DNA of 64,000 nucleotides, taken from positions 1-64,000 of the forward strand of contig CAWIDE010000035.1 of NCBI GenBank assembly GCA_963834715.1, written 5' to 3'. Source of the stretch: CAVSUZ01 sp963834715 (GTDB taxonomy: Bacteria > Pseudomonadota > Alphaproteobacteria > Acetobacterales > Acetobacteraceae). How positions within the stretch are numbered: position 1 is the stretch's first letter; each line of letters begins with the position of its first letter. Below the pieces are notes generated by a model, which saw nothing but the letters and a program-made list of their open reading frames with translations, had not been told where the DNA came from and ran no database searches. Of the stretch, positions 26,381 through 34,417 are shown one piece after another. A program made the translations under genes and the position numbers.

Positions 26381-26425
26381 CAGCCCAAACATCGTGACAC
26401 GCATGTCCTGCCGGATCGTAAAAGC

Positions 26426-26728
26426 TTGGGAGTGGTGGACAGAGCTGGAAACGCGGCCTGGGAGCCGGGCTGGGACCCGTTGAGCTGGCGGCAATTGCTC
26501 CGGGCGGCGGCCAGTCCCGTGCTGGCGGCCCTTATGTACCTGCCGCTGCGGGCGTCCGGGCTATTTTTCCTCTGGATCCTATTTCCGCTCCTCATGGTCC
26601 AGTCAGTGGGGGCGACGATCCGACGCTATCAGATCGGCGACAGGAAGCAGGGCAACATTCAAGCGGCGCTGACGGCGGCATGCACCGTGCTGCTGCTTGC
26701 TTGGCTGGTGTACGGCTGGCCGGTATGA
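26426..26728 (+). CDS. Small two-helix membrane protein
   Basis: 100 residues; N-terminal amphipathic part, then hydrophobic segments about residues 46-62 (GLFFLWILFPLLMVQSV) and 83-98. The stop overlaps the next start (ATGA). Phage-associated small membrane protein is a possibility. Confidence 0.45.
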   Translation: MGVVDRAGNAAWEPGWDPLSWRQLLRAAASPVLAALMYLPLRASGLFFLWILFPLLMVQSVGATIRRYQIGDRKQGNIQAALTAACTVLLLAWLVYGWPV

Positions 26729-26908
26729 CCCTCCGCATTGTCACCGCCAGCAAGCCGAAGCGGGTCCGGGAGCCGGATTGGCCGAACATCCGCCGCACGA
26801 ATTGTCGGCCGCGGCCCGGCGCTGACCGCGCTGGAGCTGAAGCAAGCGGCGGAGCGGGGGCTGGCGGAGGCGAAACCTACCGCCGGGCGCGAAGTTGATG
26901 CCAGATAA
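26725..26908 (+). pseudogene. Small phage-type gene with frameshift
   Basis: Starts MTLRIVTASKPKRVREPDW at 26725. After about 26790 the gene-like text moves to another frame (RIVGRGPALTALELKQAAER, AEAKPTAGREVDAR) that ends at 26908. The reassembled product would be ~60 residues. Confidence 0.4.
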
Positions 26909-26948
26909 GCAGACACGCTGACTACGATGGAGAGCAACCGGGGAGCGC

Positions 26949-27170
26949 ATGGCACGACCGCGACACCCGGATAAGCATATTGAGGACGCAGTGCGATTTG
27001 CCGAAAGCCGGCGGTGGACTTGGCACAAGGCTAGCGGCTATGCATGGGGCTTGCTTTATTGTCCGCACGGGGAACGCGGCGGATGCGTGATCTCGGTATG
27101 GTCCACCCCGCGAACTCCATTCGCACATGCAAAGGACATTCGGCGGAGGGTACGCAAATGCCCACATTGA
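26949..27170 (+). CDS. HicA-like small protein (possible toxin)
   Basis: 73 residues from MARPRHPDKHIEDAVRFAE. The order R-H-I-E..A-E-S..GW/RW..K-x-S-G-x-A-W-G-x-L-Y-C-P followed by ISVWSTPRTPFAHAKDIRR recalls the small double-stranded-RNA-binding fold of HicA toxins, which cut mRNA using a His next to a Gly-Ser turn. It overlaps the next gene by 13 bp, as toxin and antitoxin genes often do. The match is by pattern and gene arrangement only. Confidence 0.5.
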   Translation: MARPRHPDKHIEDAVRFAESRRWTWHKASGYAWGLLYCPHGERGGCVISVWSTPRTPFAHAKDIRRRVRKCPH

Positions 27171-27403
27171 ATGAACGCCACGCATTCACGGTCCACGTCG
27201 CGGGTGTCGATCTGACTGGGCCGTACTGGGACGCGTTCTATGAGGCCGGGTGCGACGATGCCACCATCGCCGTCATCGAAGGCGCGATGCAGTTGGACTT
27301 TGAGCGGGAGGCGTCAGCGTTCAGCGACGCCGTGGGGTCGGCCATGCACGACGTCGAGAAGGCTGGCGGCCGCGTCGTTCGGATTGAACGCATCGAGGAC
27401 TGA
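27158..27403 (+). CDS. Partner of HicA-like protein (possible antitoxin)
   Basis: 81 residues from ATG 27158 (MPTLNERHAFTVHVAGVDL). Contains YEAGCDDATIAVIEGAMQL and REASAFSDAVGSAMHDVE, a beta-strand/helix layout that could be a HicB-like fold without its DNA-binding tail. It overlaps the upstream gene by 13 bp, so synthesis of both is probably coupled. The same two-gene order is the main reason to regard them as a module. Confidence 0.5.
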   Translation: MPTLNERHAFTVHVAGVDLTGPYWDAFYEAGCDDATIAVIEGAMQLDFEREASAFSDAVGSAMHDVEKAGGRVVRIERIED

Positions 27404-27460
27404 AACGTCTCGGACATGTGATTTTCCCTGAATCGGCCAGCGGATGTCCGGTCGGATGTC

Positions 27461-27876
27461 ATGGAGGACGCCCGCTGGCTGACCTATCCCGAGCTGGCCG
27501 AAGCGCGCGGCATCGGTCGGCATTCGGCCGAGCGGCTTAGTGCGCCGGCGAAAGTGGCAGCGGCGCCAACGGAAATGACGGGACTGTCCGGGTGCTTGTC
27601 CCGGCTGGCGAGGACCGACCCCGCGCGGATGACCGACCGGATAGCCGACCGGATGACCGAGCGGACATCTCCCGCAGCATCAGCGCTTTAGAAGGCGCGG
27701 TTTTAGCTCTCCGCGAGCAACTGACGGTCGCCAACAGCCGGGCAGATCGGGCGGAGGAGGGCAGGGACGCAGAGCGGCGCCGAGCTGACGGCCTGCAGTC
27801 CGAAATCGACGCCTTCTGGCGGATGGGCCGAATACGACGCGCACTCGACGCCTGGCGCGGACGAAGGCAGCGATGA
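27461..27876 (+). pseudogene. HTH/coiled-coil gene with two frameshifts
   Basis: Begins MEDARWLTYPELAEARGIGR with a helix-turn-helix (HSAERL). The expected basic segment VRRRKWQRRQ is in a second frame near 27543, and the remaining text, DGTVRVLVPAGEDRPRADDR and SISALEGAVLALREQLTVAN, is in a third to a stop at 27876. Intact relatives of such proteins join an HTH to a long coiled coil. Two indels make it non-functional. Confidence 0.5.
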
Positions 27877-27894
27877 CGACAGCTAGATGCGCGG

Positions 27895-28107
27895 TCACGA
27901 CCAGCGCCGCGGCCGCGGCCACCATTCATGGCGCCCGCCCAACGGCACCCAGTCGCGGTTCTCACCCGACGGCAAGGGTTTAGGTGGCAGGGTCGGGATC
28001 CGCTGCTCGCCTCGAGGCGGGTGGCCGGAAGTATTTGGGGTTAACCCCAAAATCTTCGCCGCCGGCGGCTTGGCGTCGCGCAGCGTGCGGTTGTTCTTCC
28101 TGGCCAT
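27895..28107 (-). CDS. Hypothetical small basic protein
   Basis: 70 residues, basic and Pro-rich (MARKNNRTLRDAKPPAAKIL). Its ATG overlaps the stop of the upstream gene (TGATG). Last gene of a minus-strand run headed by the TerS-like gene. No family recognised. Confidence 0.45.
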   Translation of the reverse strand: MARKNNRTLRDAKPPAAKILGLTPNTSGHPPRGEQRIPTLPPKPLPSGENRDWVPLGGRHEWWPRPRRWS

Positions 28108-28331
28108 CAGGCGTCCGCCTTGGACAGGTCCACGGACGGCGGGCGGTACGGGTCCAGCCCCCGCCGCTTGGCGTCTCTGGCGGCCCCGGCAATTTCAGCG
28201 TCGGTGACCGGCTCCCCGCTTTCGGCGCGCTCAATCAGGCCGCCAAGGATCTGCTGGGCCGCAGCCGCCGCGTTCCGCTTGGCGACGAGATCGGCCTGGG
28301 CAGCGTTATTTTGTTCAGTCGCGGTTGGCAT
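28107..28331 (-). CDS. Hypothetical small helical protein
   Basis: 74 residues, Ala-rich helices (AKRNAAAAAQQILGGLIERA) then DAEIAGAARDAKRRGLDPY. Overlaps both the upstream 38-residue frame and the downstream gene. Looks like a phage accessory protein; function unknown. Confidence 0.5.
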   Translation of the reverse strand: MPTATEQNNAAQADLVAKRNAAAAAQQILGGLIERAESGEPVTDAEIAGAARDAKRRGLDPYRPPSVDLSKADA

Positions 28332-28431
28332 CTTCCCGGGTCCTTTCCTCGATTAGTCGGCGAACGGCTTCTCTCAATTCGCTGCTCGCGTGATCCACGT
28401 TCGCGAGCCACATGCGCTCTTGGTCGTCCAT
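28315..28431 (-). CDS. 38-residue small protein
   Basis: ATG at 28431, MDDQERMWLANVDHASSELR, ending at 28315 with a 17-bp overlap into the next gene. Helical and charged; tightly packed between TerS-like and the 74-residue gene, which supports it being real. Confidence 0.4.
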   Translation of the reverse strand: MDDQERMWLANVDHASSELREAVRRLIEERTREDANRD

Positions 28432-28450
28432 CGCCCGGGGTCTATTGGAA

Positions 28451-29023
28451 CTACTCGGAGCCGGCCTCAGTCACTTTAACCTCCACCTCGGCAGCTTCCG
28501 CCTCTGCCTCTGCCTCAGCCTCGAGCAGCTTCAGGTCAGGTCCCGCCGGCTCCAGCAGCCCAAGCTTCTCGGCCGCAGCTTCCAACGCCTCCAATGCCGC
28601 CTCATCCAGCGCGGCTAACCGGACCAGCATTTCCTGCTGCGCCATGGCACTGTCGCCCGAGCCATTGATGTTCGCATTCAATGTCGCAGCCAGTGCGGGG
28701 CGCTGGAACCGCAAGGCCGCCATGGCCGCCTGCATGCGGATCTGGTCGCCCACGAGCTGCCCGGTGAAAACGGCCACCAAATAGTCCAACGCGTCGCCGT
28801 GAAAGTCCGGCGCCTTCCGGCCCGCGGCCTCGGCCACAATCCTCTCTTTTGCCAGCACACGCGCCCGGCGCTTACCAATCGGCGCCGCCCCCTTCGGTTT
28901 GCCAGTGTTGCCGGGCTTCCACTGAGTGGCTTTGCCAGGGTGCGTCTCTGGGTCGGAGAAGGCTGGATTGCCGCGCTTGACGCCGCCAATCCGGTGGTTC
29001 GTGTCTAAGTCAGGGGAGGGCAC
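28451..29023 (-). CDS. Terminase-small-subunit-like / DUF5681-type phage protein
   Basis: 190 residues from a GTG start. The N-terminal GNPAFSDPETHPGKATQWKP and GNTGKPKGAAPIGKRR is the DUF5681-like opening often annotated next to phage terminases. A helical middle (DQIRMQAAMAALRFQRPALA) and an acidic Glu/Ala-rich tail follow. The first ~20 codons and the leader are duplicated, inverted, at 6657-6762. It heads a minus-strand set of small phage genes and is the only nearby candidate partner for the broken terminase large subunit at 13-14 kb. Packaging function is inferred, not shown. Confidence 0.55.
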   Translation of the reverse strand: MPSPDLDTNHRIGGVKRGNPAFSDPETHPGKATQWKPGNTGKPKGAAPIGKRRARVLAKERIVAEAAGRKAPDFHGDALDYLVAVFTGQLVGDQIRMQAAMAALRFQRPALAATLNANINGSGDSAMAQQEMLVRLAALDEAALEALEAAAEKLGLLEPAGPDLKLLEAEAEAEAEAAEVEVKVTEAGSE

Positions 29024-29072
29024 AAACCGTAATCCGCCGTTGCGTTACCGCATATATAGGCGCCGAGGCGCG
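28965..29072. repeat. Inverted copy of 6657-6762
   Basis: The leader and first ~20 codons of the TerS-like gene match 6657-6762 in opposite orientation. The 59-bp coding part differs at about two positions; the leader is less conserved but ends in the identical 14-mer GGCGCCGAGGCGCG. The copies lie ~22 kb apart and enclose most of the accessory DNA. Confidence 0.75.
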
Positions 29073-29348
29073 AGCGGGCGATATGGCACGTCGGCGGCCA
29101 CACCGTTATTGCGGGTGACTGCCTCCTCGTGGCTCAATCCCGCGCCGCGGCTGTTTGGCCTGTCGGTGCCGTAGCACCTTTCCGTCCCTTCCCCCACCCG
29201 GCCCGCGCACGCCCTATACGCGCGTGCTTGCCCGGGGTTGGGGTTTTTCGGGCCGCCCGTCCGCAGAATGTCCGCATACCTGGGCGGATGTTGGCCGGCA
29301 TTCTATTTGGCCGGTCGCCAGAAGCGAAGTATTTTCAGCCATTTACGT
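29073..29348. other. Boundary between phage DNA and tRNA-Lys
   Basis: No gene recognised. An open plus-strand frame crosses into the tRNA and is not credible. Near 29270-29315 there is a loose palindrome (GTCCGCAT...GGGCGGATG, GGCCGGCATTCTATTTGGCCGG). This is where an attachment site at the tRNA 3' end would be expected. Confidence 0.35.
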
Positions 29349-29424
29349 TGGTGAGCCCGGAGGGATTCGAACCCTCGACCCCAAGATTAAAAGTCTCGTG
29401 CTCTACCACCTGAGCTACGGGCTC
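29349..29424 (-). tRNA. tRNA-Lys (anticodon TTT)
   Basis: A 76-nt cloverleaf on the minus strand, acceptor GAGCCCG/CGGGCTC, D-arm AGCTCAGGTGGTAGAGC, anticodon loop CTTTTAA (TTT, Lys), T-loop GGTTCGAATCC and encoded CCA. Its 3' end faces the accessory DNA to the left, the usual side for island integration. The ORF-free strip to the left fits such a junction. Confidence 0.93.
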
Positions 29425-29473
29425 CGCGGTTTCCTTCAACGCCAACCGTCCCCGCCGGTCAATGCGGGCTCGC

Positions 29474-30064
29474 TCAAGCCTTCACGTCAGCAGCGACGCG
29501 CATGTGCACGATCCGGTCGGGATTCTGTACCGTTCCGCTCGGGCCGCTGCCGCGCTTGATGCGGTCCACGAAATCCATACCCTGAACGACCTGGCCCCAG
29601 ATCGTATACTCCCCGTCCAGGTGTGGGGCCGGGGCGAACATGATGAAGAACTGGCTGTTCGCGCTATCGGGGTCCTGGGTGCGGGCCATGCCGCAGGTGC
29701 CACGGACGAAGTGGCGGCGGGTGGTGAACTCGGCCGGGAGGTTCGGCAGGTTGGATCCGCCGGTGCCGGTACCCGTGGGATCGCCGCCCTGGGCCATGAA
29801 GCCCTCAATGACGCGGTGGAAGAGCGTGCCGTCGTAGAAGCCTTCGCGGCTGAGGGTTTTGATACGTTCTACGGCCTTGGGGGCGATATCGGGGAACATC
29901 TGAATGACTACTCGGCCGTATTTGATGTCCATGTAGATGGTGTTTTCCGGGTCGAGCGGCTCGGTAGCCTGCGCGGGTTGGGTCATGTTCGTTCCCCCGA
30001 GGAAAGCTGAGATCGCGGAACCCGCGATCAGGGTACGTCGGTGCATCCTGTGGCTCCGGTTCAA
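29474..30064 (-). CDS. Peptidyl-prolyl cis-trans isomerase, cyclophilin type
   Basis: 196 residues. A probable signal sequence (MHRRTLIAGSAISAFLGG) precedes a complete cyclophilin domain: FHRVIEGFMAQGGDPTGTGT, FVRGTCGMARTQDPDSANSQ and FFIMFAPAPHLDG hold the catalytic Arg and substrate-binding Phe/Gln residues. It probably assists protein folding in the periplasm; if translation starts at MTQPAQATEP it would be cytoplasmic. It follows coaD by 1 bp in the gyrA-coaD-ppi order. Confidence 0.9.
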   Translation of the reverse strand: MNRSHRMHRRTLIAGSAISAFLGGTNMTQPAQATEPLDPENTIYMDIKYGRVVIQMFPDIAPKAVERIKTLSREGFYDGTLFHRVIEGFMAQGGDPTGTGTGGSNLPNLPAEFTTRRHFVRGTCGMARTQDPDSANSQFFIMFAPAPHLDGEYTIWGQVVQGMDFVDRIKRGSGPSGTVQNPDRIVHMRVAADVKA

Positions 30065-30065
30065 C

Positions 30066-30584
30066 TTATGAGCGGCCGAGGCGTTTCAGCGTCCGCTTTA
30101 GCGTGTGGGGCGGGACAAAGGAGGAGATATCGCCGCCGAGTATGGCCACTTCCTTGACCAACTGGGAGGCGATGAATTGGTGGGTTTCGCTGGCCATCAG
30201 GAACACGGTCTCGATATCCGGGGCCATGCGGTAGTTCATGCCGGCCATCTGGAACTCGTAGTCGAAGTCGGAGACGGCGCGAAGCCCCCGGACGATCATA
30301 GAGGCTCCGGTCTTTCGGGCGAACTCGACCAGGAGGCCCTCGAATGGCTGGACCTCGATGACCATGCCGTTCTGGTCGGAGACGGCGGCAATCTCAGCCT
30401 GGACCAGTTCAAGCCGTTCTTCGAGCGAAAAGAGGGGCGTCTTTGTGCCGGTGTGGACGGCCACTCCGACAATCAGACGATCGAGCAGGCGGGCGGCCCG
30501 GGCGATAACGTCCAGATGCCCATTGTGCATGGGGTCGAAGGTGCCGGGATAAAGGCCGACGCGCTGCTTATGGCGAACCATCAT
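30066..30584 (-). CDS. coaD: Phosphopantetheine adenylyltransferase
   Basis: 172 residues. Catalyses ATP + 4'-phosphopantetheine to dephospho-CoA, the penultimate step of CoA synthesis. Nucleotidyltransferase signature GTFDPMHNGHLDV (about 14-26) and SMIVRGLRAVSDFDYE with the conserved RGLR are present. The start overlaps the end of gyrA by 17 bp, implying co-transcription. Length is normal for the family. Confidence 0.95.
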   Translation of the reverse strand: MMVRHKQRVGLYPGTFDPMHNGHLDVIARAARLLDRLIVGVAVHTGTKTPLFSLEERLELVQAEIAAVSDQNGMVIEVQPFEGLLVEFARKTGASMIVRGLRAVSDFDYEFQMAGMNYRMAPDIETVFLMASETHQFIASQLVKEVAILGGDISSFVPPHTLKRTLKRLGRS

Positions 30585-33282
30585 CGCCTTCGTCCTCGAG
30601 CACAGAGAAGACGCTGGTGACCTGCTCTCCGTTCTCCAAGCGGAACAAGGTCACACCCATGGCCTGGCGGCCGGTGATGCGCACCTGATCGACTGGTATG
30701 CGGATCAGGCGCCCGGCGTCGGTGACCAGCATGACGTGGTCGCCCTCGTGGATCGGGAAGGTGGTGACGACAGCGCCCCCGTTGCGCTTGGCCAGCGTGA
30801 CATTGGTGATCCCCTGCCCTCCCCGGCCAGTGACGCGGTATTCGTAAGCGGAGGAGCGCTTGCCGAAGCCGCCGTTGGTGACGGTCAGCAGCACTTCCTC
30901 GGCTTCCTGGAGTTCGCGGATGCGGTCGGGCGTGAGGGTGACCTCGGCGACGACTTCCTCGGGTTCGGTCGTGGTGCCAGTATCTTCCTCGCCGTTGCTG
31001 CGACGTTGCTTGAGGTAGGCGGCGCGTTCCTCGACGCTGGCTTCGACATGGCGGAGGACGGACATGCTGACCACCTCGTCACCGGAGGCGAGCTTGATGC
31101 CGCGCACACCGGAGCTTTCGCGGCCGGCGAAGACGCGTAGGGTTTCTTCGTTGATCTGGAAGCGGATGCAGCGGCCCTTGCGGGTGGCGAGGAGCAGGTC
31201 GTCGCCCTCGCGGCAGGTGGCGACGCCGATCAGGCGGTCGTTTTCGTCCAGCTTCATGGCGGTCAGGCCAGCGGCGCGGACGTTGCGGAAATCCGAGAGC
31301 CGGTTGCGGCGGACGTCGCCGCCGGCGGTGGCGAAGACGAGGTGCAGGCTTTCCCAGAGGGTTTCGTCCTGGGGCAACGGCAGGACGGCGGTGATGCCGT
31401 CCTGGCCGAGCTCGGGGAGCAGATTAATCAGGGCGCGGCCCTTGGCGGTGGGAGCGGCCTCCGGCAGGCGCCAGACTTTTACACGGAATGCCTTGCCGCC
31501 TGAGGAAAAGAACAGAACCCATTGATGGGTATGAGCATTGAAGCTGCGGGTGACGATGTCGTCGCCACGGGTGCCGGCACCCGTGCGACCGCGGCCGCCG
31601 CGGTTCTGGGCCCGGAAGGTGTCCAGCGAGGTGCGCTTGATGAAGCCGTCGCGGGTGATGGTGACGACCATCTGGCCCGGCTCGATCAGACTTTCGTCGT
31701 CCTGGTCGGCCTCGGCTTCCCCAATGGCGGTGAGGCGGGGGGTAGCGAGTTCGGCGCGGGCCTTCCGCAGTTCCTCGCGCATGACCTCCATGCGGCGGAT
31801 GTGGGAGCCAAGGATATCAAGGAGTTCGCGGATGGTGCCGGCGACTTCGGTCATTTCCGCGGTGATCTTCTCGCGTTCCAGGCCGGTCAGGCGCTGCAGG
31901 CGGAGGTCGAGGATGCCGCGGGCCTGAGCATCGGTCAGCCGGACGGTATTCTCCGGCGAGATGACGTTGCCTGGCTCGTCGATGAGGGCGAGCAGCGCGC
32001 CGACATCGGCGGCGGGCCAGTCGCGGACCATGAGTTCGGCCCGGGCAGTGGCCGGGTCCGGGCTGGCGCGGATAACGCGGATAACTTCGTCGATGTTGGC
32101 GACGGCGATGGCGAGGCCGACCAGCAGGTGGGCGCGGTCTCGGGCCTTGGCGAGCTCGAAGCGGCTGCGGCGGAGGATGACGTCCTCGCGGAAGCGGATG
32201 AAGACGACAAGGGCGTCTTTCAGGCCGAGCAGGCGGGGCTGGCCGTTGTCGAGGGCCAGCATGTTCACGCCGAAGCCGATCTGCAGGTTGGTGTGGCGGT
32301 AGAGCTGGTTGAGCACGACCTCGGGGGTGGCTTCGCGCTTGAGCTCGATGACGACGCGCATGCCGGAGCGGTCGGATTCGTCGCGCATTTCGCCGATGCC
32401 TTCGATCTGCTTGGCGCGGACCAGCTCGCCGATGCGTTCCAGCAGGGCGGCTTTGTTCACCTGGTAGGGGAGCTCGGTAACGATGATGGCTTGGCGGTCG
32501 CGGCGGATTTCCTCGATTTCGGCGCGGGCGCGGATAATCAGGGAGCCACGGCCGGTTTCGAAGGCGCTGCGGATGCCGGCGCGGCCGAGGAGGACGCCCC
32601 CAGTGGGGAAGTCCGGGCCGGGGACGATGCGCATCAGTTCGTCCAGCGTGGTGTCCGGGTTGTCGACCAGTGCGAGGGTGGCGTCGATGATTTCGGCGGG
32701 GTTATGGGTGGGGATGTTGGTGGCCATTCCCACGGCGATGCCGGAGCCGCCGTTGATGAGCAGGTTGGGGAAGATGGCCGGGAGGACGCGGGGTTCTTTT
32801 TCGGATTCGTCGTAGTTGGGCTGGAAATCGACCGTATCCTTATCGATATCTTCCAGCAGCAGCATGGCGCCGCGGGCGAGCCGGACTTCGGTATATCGCA
32901 TGGCCGCCGGGGGGTCGTTGTCCATGGAGCCGAAGTTGCCCTGGCCGTCGATGAGGCGGACGCGCATGGAGAAGGGCTGGGCCATGCGGACCATAGCGTC
33001 GTAGATCGCGAGGTCGCCGTGGGGGTGGTATTTACCCATGACGTCGCCGACGACGCGGGCGGATTTGCGGTAGGGCTTATCGGGCGTGTAGCCCGATTCC
33101 TGCATGGAATAGAGGATGCGGCGGTGGACTGGCTTGAGGCCATCGCGGGCGTCGGGAAGCGCCCGGGCGACGATGACCGACATGGCGTAGTCGAGGTAGG
33201 AGCGGCGCATCTCCTCCTCGAGCGTGACGGGCTGGAGGTCCTCCGGTGGGCCGGGGGGCGTTGGAATTGGGATATCGCTCAA
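30568..33282 (-). CDS. gyrA: DNA gyrase subunit A
   Basis: 904 residues from TTG 33282 (SDIPIPTPPGPPEDLQPV), which aligns with the normal GyrA N-terminus; the frame stays open to 33495 through a repeat region. Catalytic Tyr130 lies in AAMRYTEVRL. The breakage-reunion core and six C-terminal beta-pinwheel blades (with the GRGGQGI-type box) are complete. In the quinolone-determining region the sequence is HPHGDLAIYD: Leu91 replaces the usual Ser/Thr/Ala equivalent to E. coli Ser83, with Asp95 kept. GyrA cuts and passes DNA with GyrB to introduce negative supercoils. Downstream coaD overlaps. Confidence 0.95.
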   Translation of the reverse strand: MSDIPIPTPPGPPEDLQPVTLEEEMRRSYLDYAMSVIVARALPDARDGLKPVHRRILYSMQESGYTPDKPYRKSARVVGDVMGKYHPHGDLAIYDAMVRMAQPFSMRVRLIDGQGNFGSMDNDPPAAMRYTEVRLARGAMLLLEDIDKDTVDFQPNYDESEKEPRVLPAIFPNLLINGGSGIAVGMATNIPTHNPAEIIDATLALVDNPDTTLDELMRIVPGPDFPTGGVLLGRAGIRSAFETGRGSLIIRARAEIEEIRRDRQAIIVTELPYQVNKAALLERIGELVRAKQIEGIGEMRDESDRSGMRVVIELKREATPEVVLNQLYRHTNLQIGFGVNMLALDNGQPRLLGLKDALVVFIRFREDVILRRSRFELAKARDRAHLLVGLAIAVANIDEVIRVIRASPDPATARAELMVRDWPAADVGALLALIDEPGNVISPENTVRLTDAQARGILDLRLQRLTGLEREKITAEMTEVAGTIRELLDILGSHIRRMEVMREELRKARAELATPRLTAIGEAEADQDDESLIEPGQMVVTITRDGFIKRTSLDTFRAQNRGGRGRTGAGTRGDDIVTRSFNAHTHQWVLFFSSGGKAFRVKVWRLPEAAPTAKGRALINLLPELGQDGITAVLPLPQDETLWESLHLVFATAGGDVRRNRLSDFRNVRAAGLTAMKLDENDRLIGVATCREGDDLLLATRKGRCIRFQINEETLRVFAGRESSGVRGIKLASGDEVVSMSVLRHVEASVEERAAYLKQRRSNGEEDTGTTTEPEEVVAEVTLTPDRIRELQEAEEVLLTVTNGGFGKRSSAYEYRVTGRGGQGITNVTLAKRNGGAVVTTFPIHEGDHVMLVTDAGRLIRIPVDQVRITGRQAMGVTLFRLENGEQVTSVFSVLEDEGDDGSP

Positions 33283-33426
33283 GAGTTTGGAGTCCGGTCG
33301 GGGGTAGGGCGCTGCGGTGCAGCACGTGGGGTTATTTAGGGGGATTCGAACGTAATGACGAGTGGGTACAGGGTGGTTGTTGCGGAACGATGTGGCGCAG
33401 CGAGCGGGTCGTAGGGGTGGCGAATG

Positions 33427-33505
33427 GATCGGTACCGTTGGGGATTTTCGGGGGGTTGAAATCGGTACCGTTCGGGGTTTTGGGGGGCTTGACAACGGTA
33501 CCGTC
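33427..33505. repeat. 33-bp tandem repeat with GGTACCGT boxes upstream of gyrA
   Basis: GGTACCGT occurs at 33431, 33464 and 33497, exactly 33 bp apart. The first two units share GGTACCGTT-GGG-TTTT-GGGGG-TTGA with few differences; the third is partial. They lie 150-220 bp before the gyrA start. 33 bp is three helical turns and also 11 codons, so they may be a regulatory array or a coding repeat in an N-terminal extension. Confidence 0.6.
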
Positions 33506-33794
33506 GGTGCGGGAGGTCGGGAGAAGGTTCACCATGGAGGCACGGAGTGGGGTGAGCAGATTTTGACCGTTTCCAAGGAGATCGTGCCCGCAGGCGATTT
33601 GCGGCCGGATGATCCGGGTTAGTTTGGTGCGATGAGAAACAATTGCATTGACAGCTTGGAATGAGTTCCGATAGACGCTGGGTGTGCGTCCCGGTCGGAT
33701 AGAAACGCCCGGGGAGGGAACTGCTGAGGTCTATCGCCTTGGCCGAGCATCAGCCGGATCGCGCGGTCGCTGTCTCCGCTCCCTGAGGCCCGCT

Positions 33795-34193
33795 ATGAGG
33801 TTCTTTCCGATTTTTATCTTGCTGTTGGCAATGCCAGCCGTGGCGGCGCCGCCGCCGGGGGCTGATCTGCGAAGCCCCGAACACGCCTGGTGGGAATGCC
33901 ACCTGCAGCCGGCGACGAAAGTTAGCTGCTGCCACGAGGCGGACGGCCATATTCTGAGCGACAACGATTGGCGCACGCACGAAGAGGCCGACGGAACGGT
34001 GTATCAGGTCCATATCGGCGCGAAATGGTTTGATGTGCCTCAGGAAGCGGTTGTGAACGATACGAATCACTGCGGGGCGGAACCAGATCCGGCGAAGCGG
34101 CCGATGGCGAAGGTCTGGTACTACCCGATCTGGGGTCTTGATGGTCTGATGAACATCAAGATTCGCTGCTTTATTGTGGGGACGATGTACTGA
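33795..34193 (+). CDS. Secreted protein of unknown function
   Basis: 132 residues with a signal peptide (MRFFPIFILLLAMPAVAAPP, cleavage about residue 18). The mature part contains CHLQPATKVSCCHEADGH and NDTNHCGAEPDPAKRPMAKV and ends RCFIVGTMY; five cysteines suggest disulfides. Similar small Cys/His proteins occur widely in Acetobacteraceae and rhizobia without known function. It stands alone between gyrA and the haloperoxidase gene. Confidence 0.65.
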   Translation: MRFFPIFILLLAMPAVAAPPPGADLRSPEHAWWECHLQPATKVSCCHEADGHILSDNDWRTHEEADGTVYQVHIGAKWFDVPQEAVVNDTNHCGAEPDPAKRPMAKVWYYPIWGLDGLMNIKIRCFIVGTMY

Positions 34194-34417
34194 GGGGCGC
34201 TGGCTAGTCGGCCCCGTCCTGTTTCGCCCGTGCGATTACTTTATCAGAGACGCCGATGGCGACCTGCCGGCCTGCATTGATATCGCTGCGGAAGTGAAGA
34301 CCCGCCCAGATGCGAGACTCCCCTGCCCGCTCACCAAGTGCGGCAAAGTGCGCGGCATCACGAGGGAAGATGCCTGGACTCAAATGGTCGTCGCAACACC
34401 TTTAAAGAGGAGTTGCG

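Noticed and set aside
29129..29413. Open frame crossing tRNA-Lys
   Set aside because: It runs through the tRNA gene and has no recognisable protein features.
31522..33339. 605-residue open frame antisense to gyrA
   Set aside because: Shadow of the gyrA coding frame; composition is low-complexity Asp/Gly/Ala/Val and gyrA is unambiguous.
33336..33352. GGGATTCGAAC resembling a tRNA T-loop
   Set aside because: Only 11 bp match and no cloverleaf can be formed around it; probably chance.
33283..33495. N-terminal extension of GyrA
   Set aside because: Low-complexity, repeat-derived text with no GyrA similarity; TTG 33282 gives the normal N-terminus. Kept as an alternative in the repeat finding.
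34390..34417. Simple left end of the IS30 element close to the transposase start
   Set aside because: The conserved TCGTCGCAACA segment there is the inner part of a longer terminal repeat starting at 34373, supported by the host-gene reconstruction.
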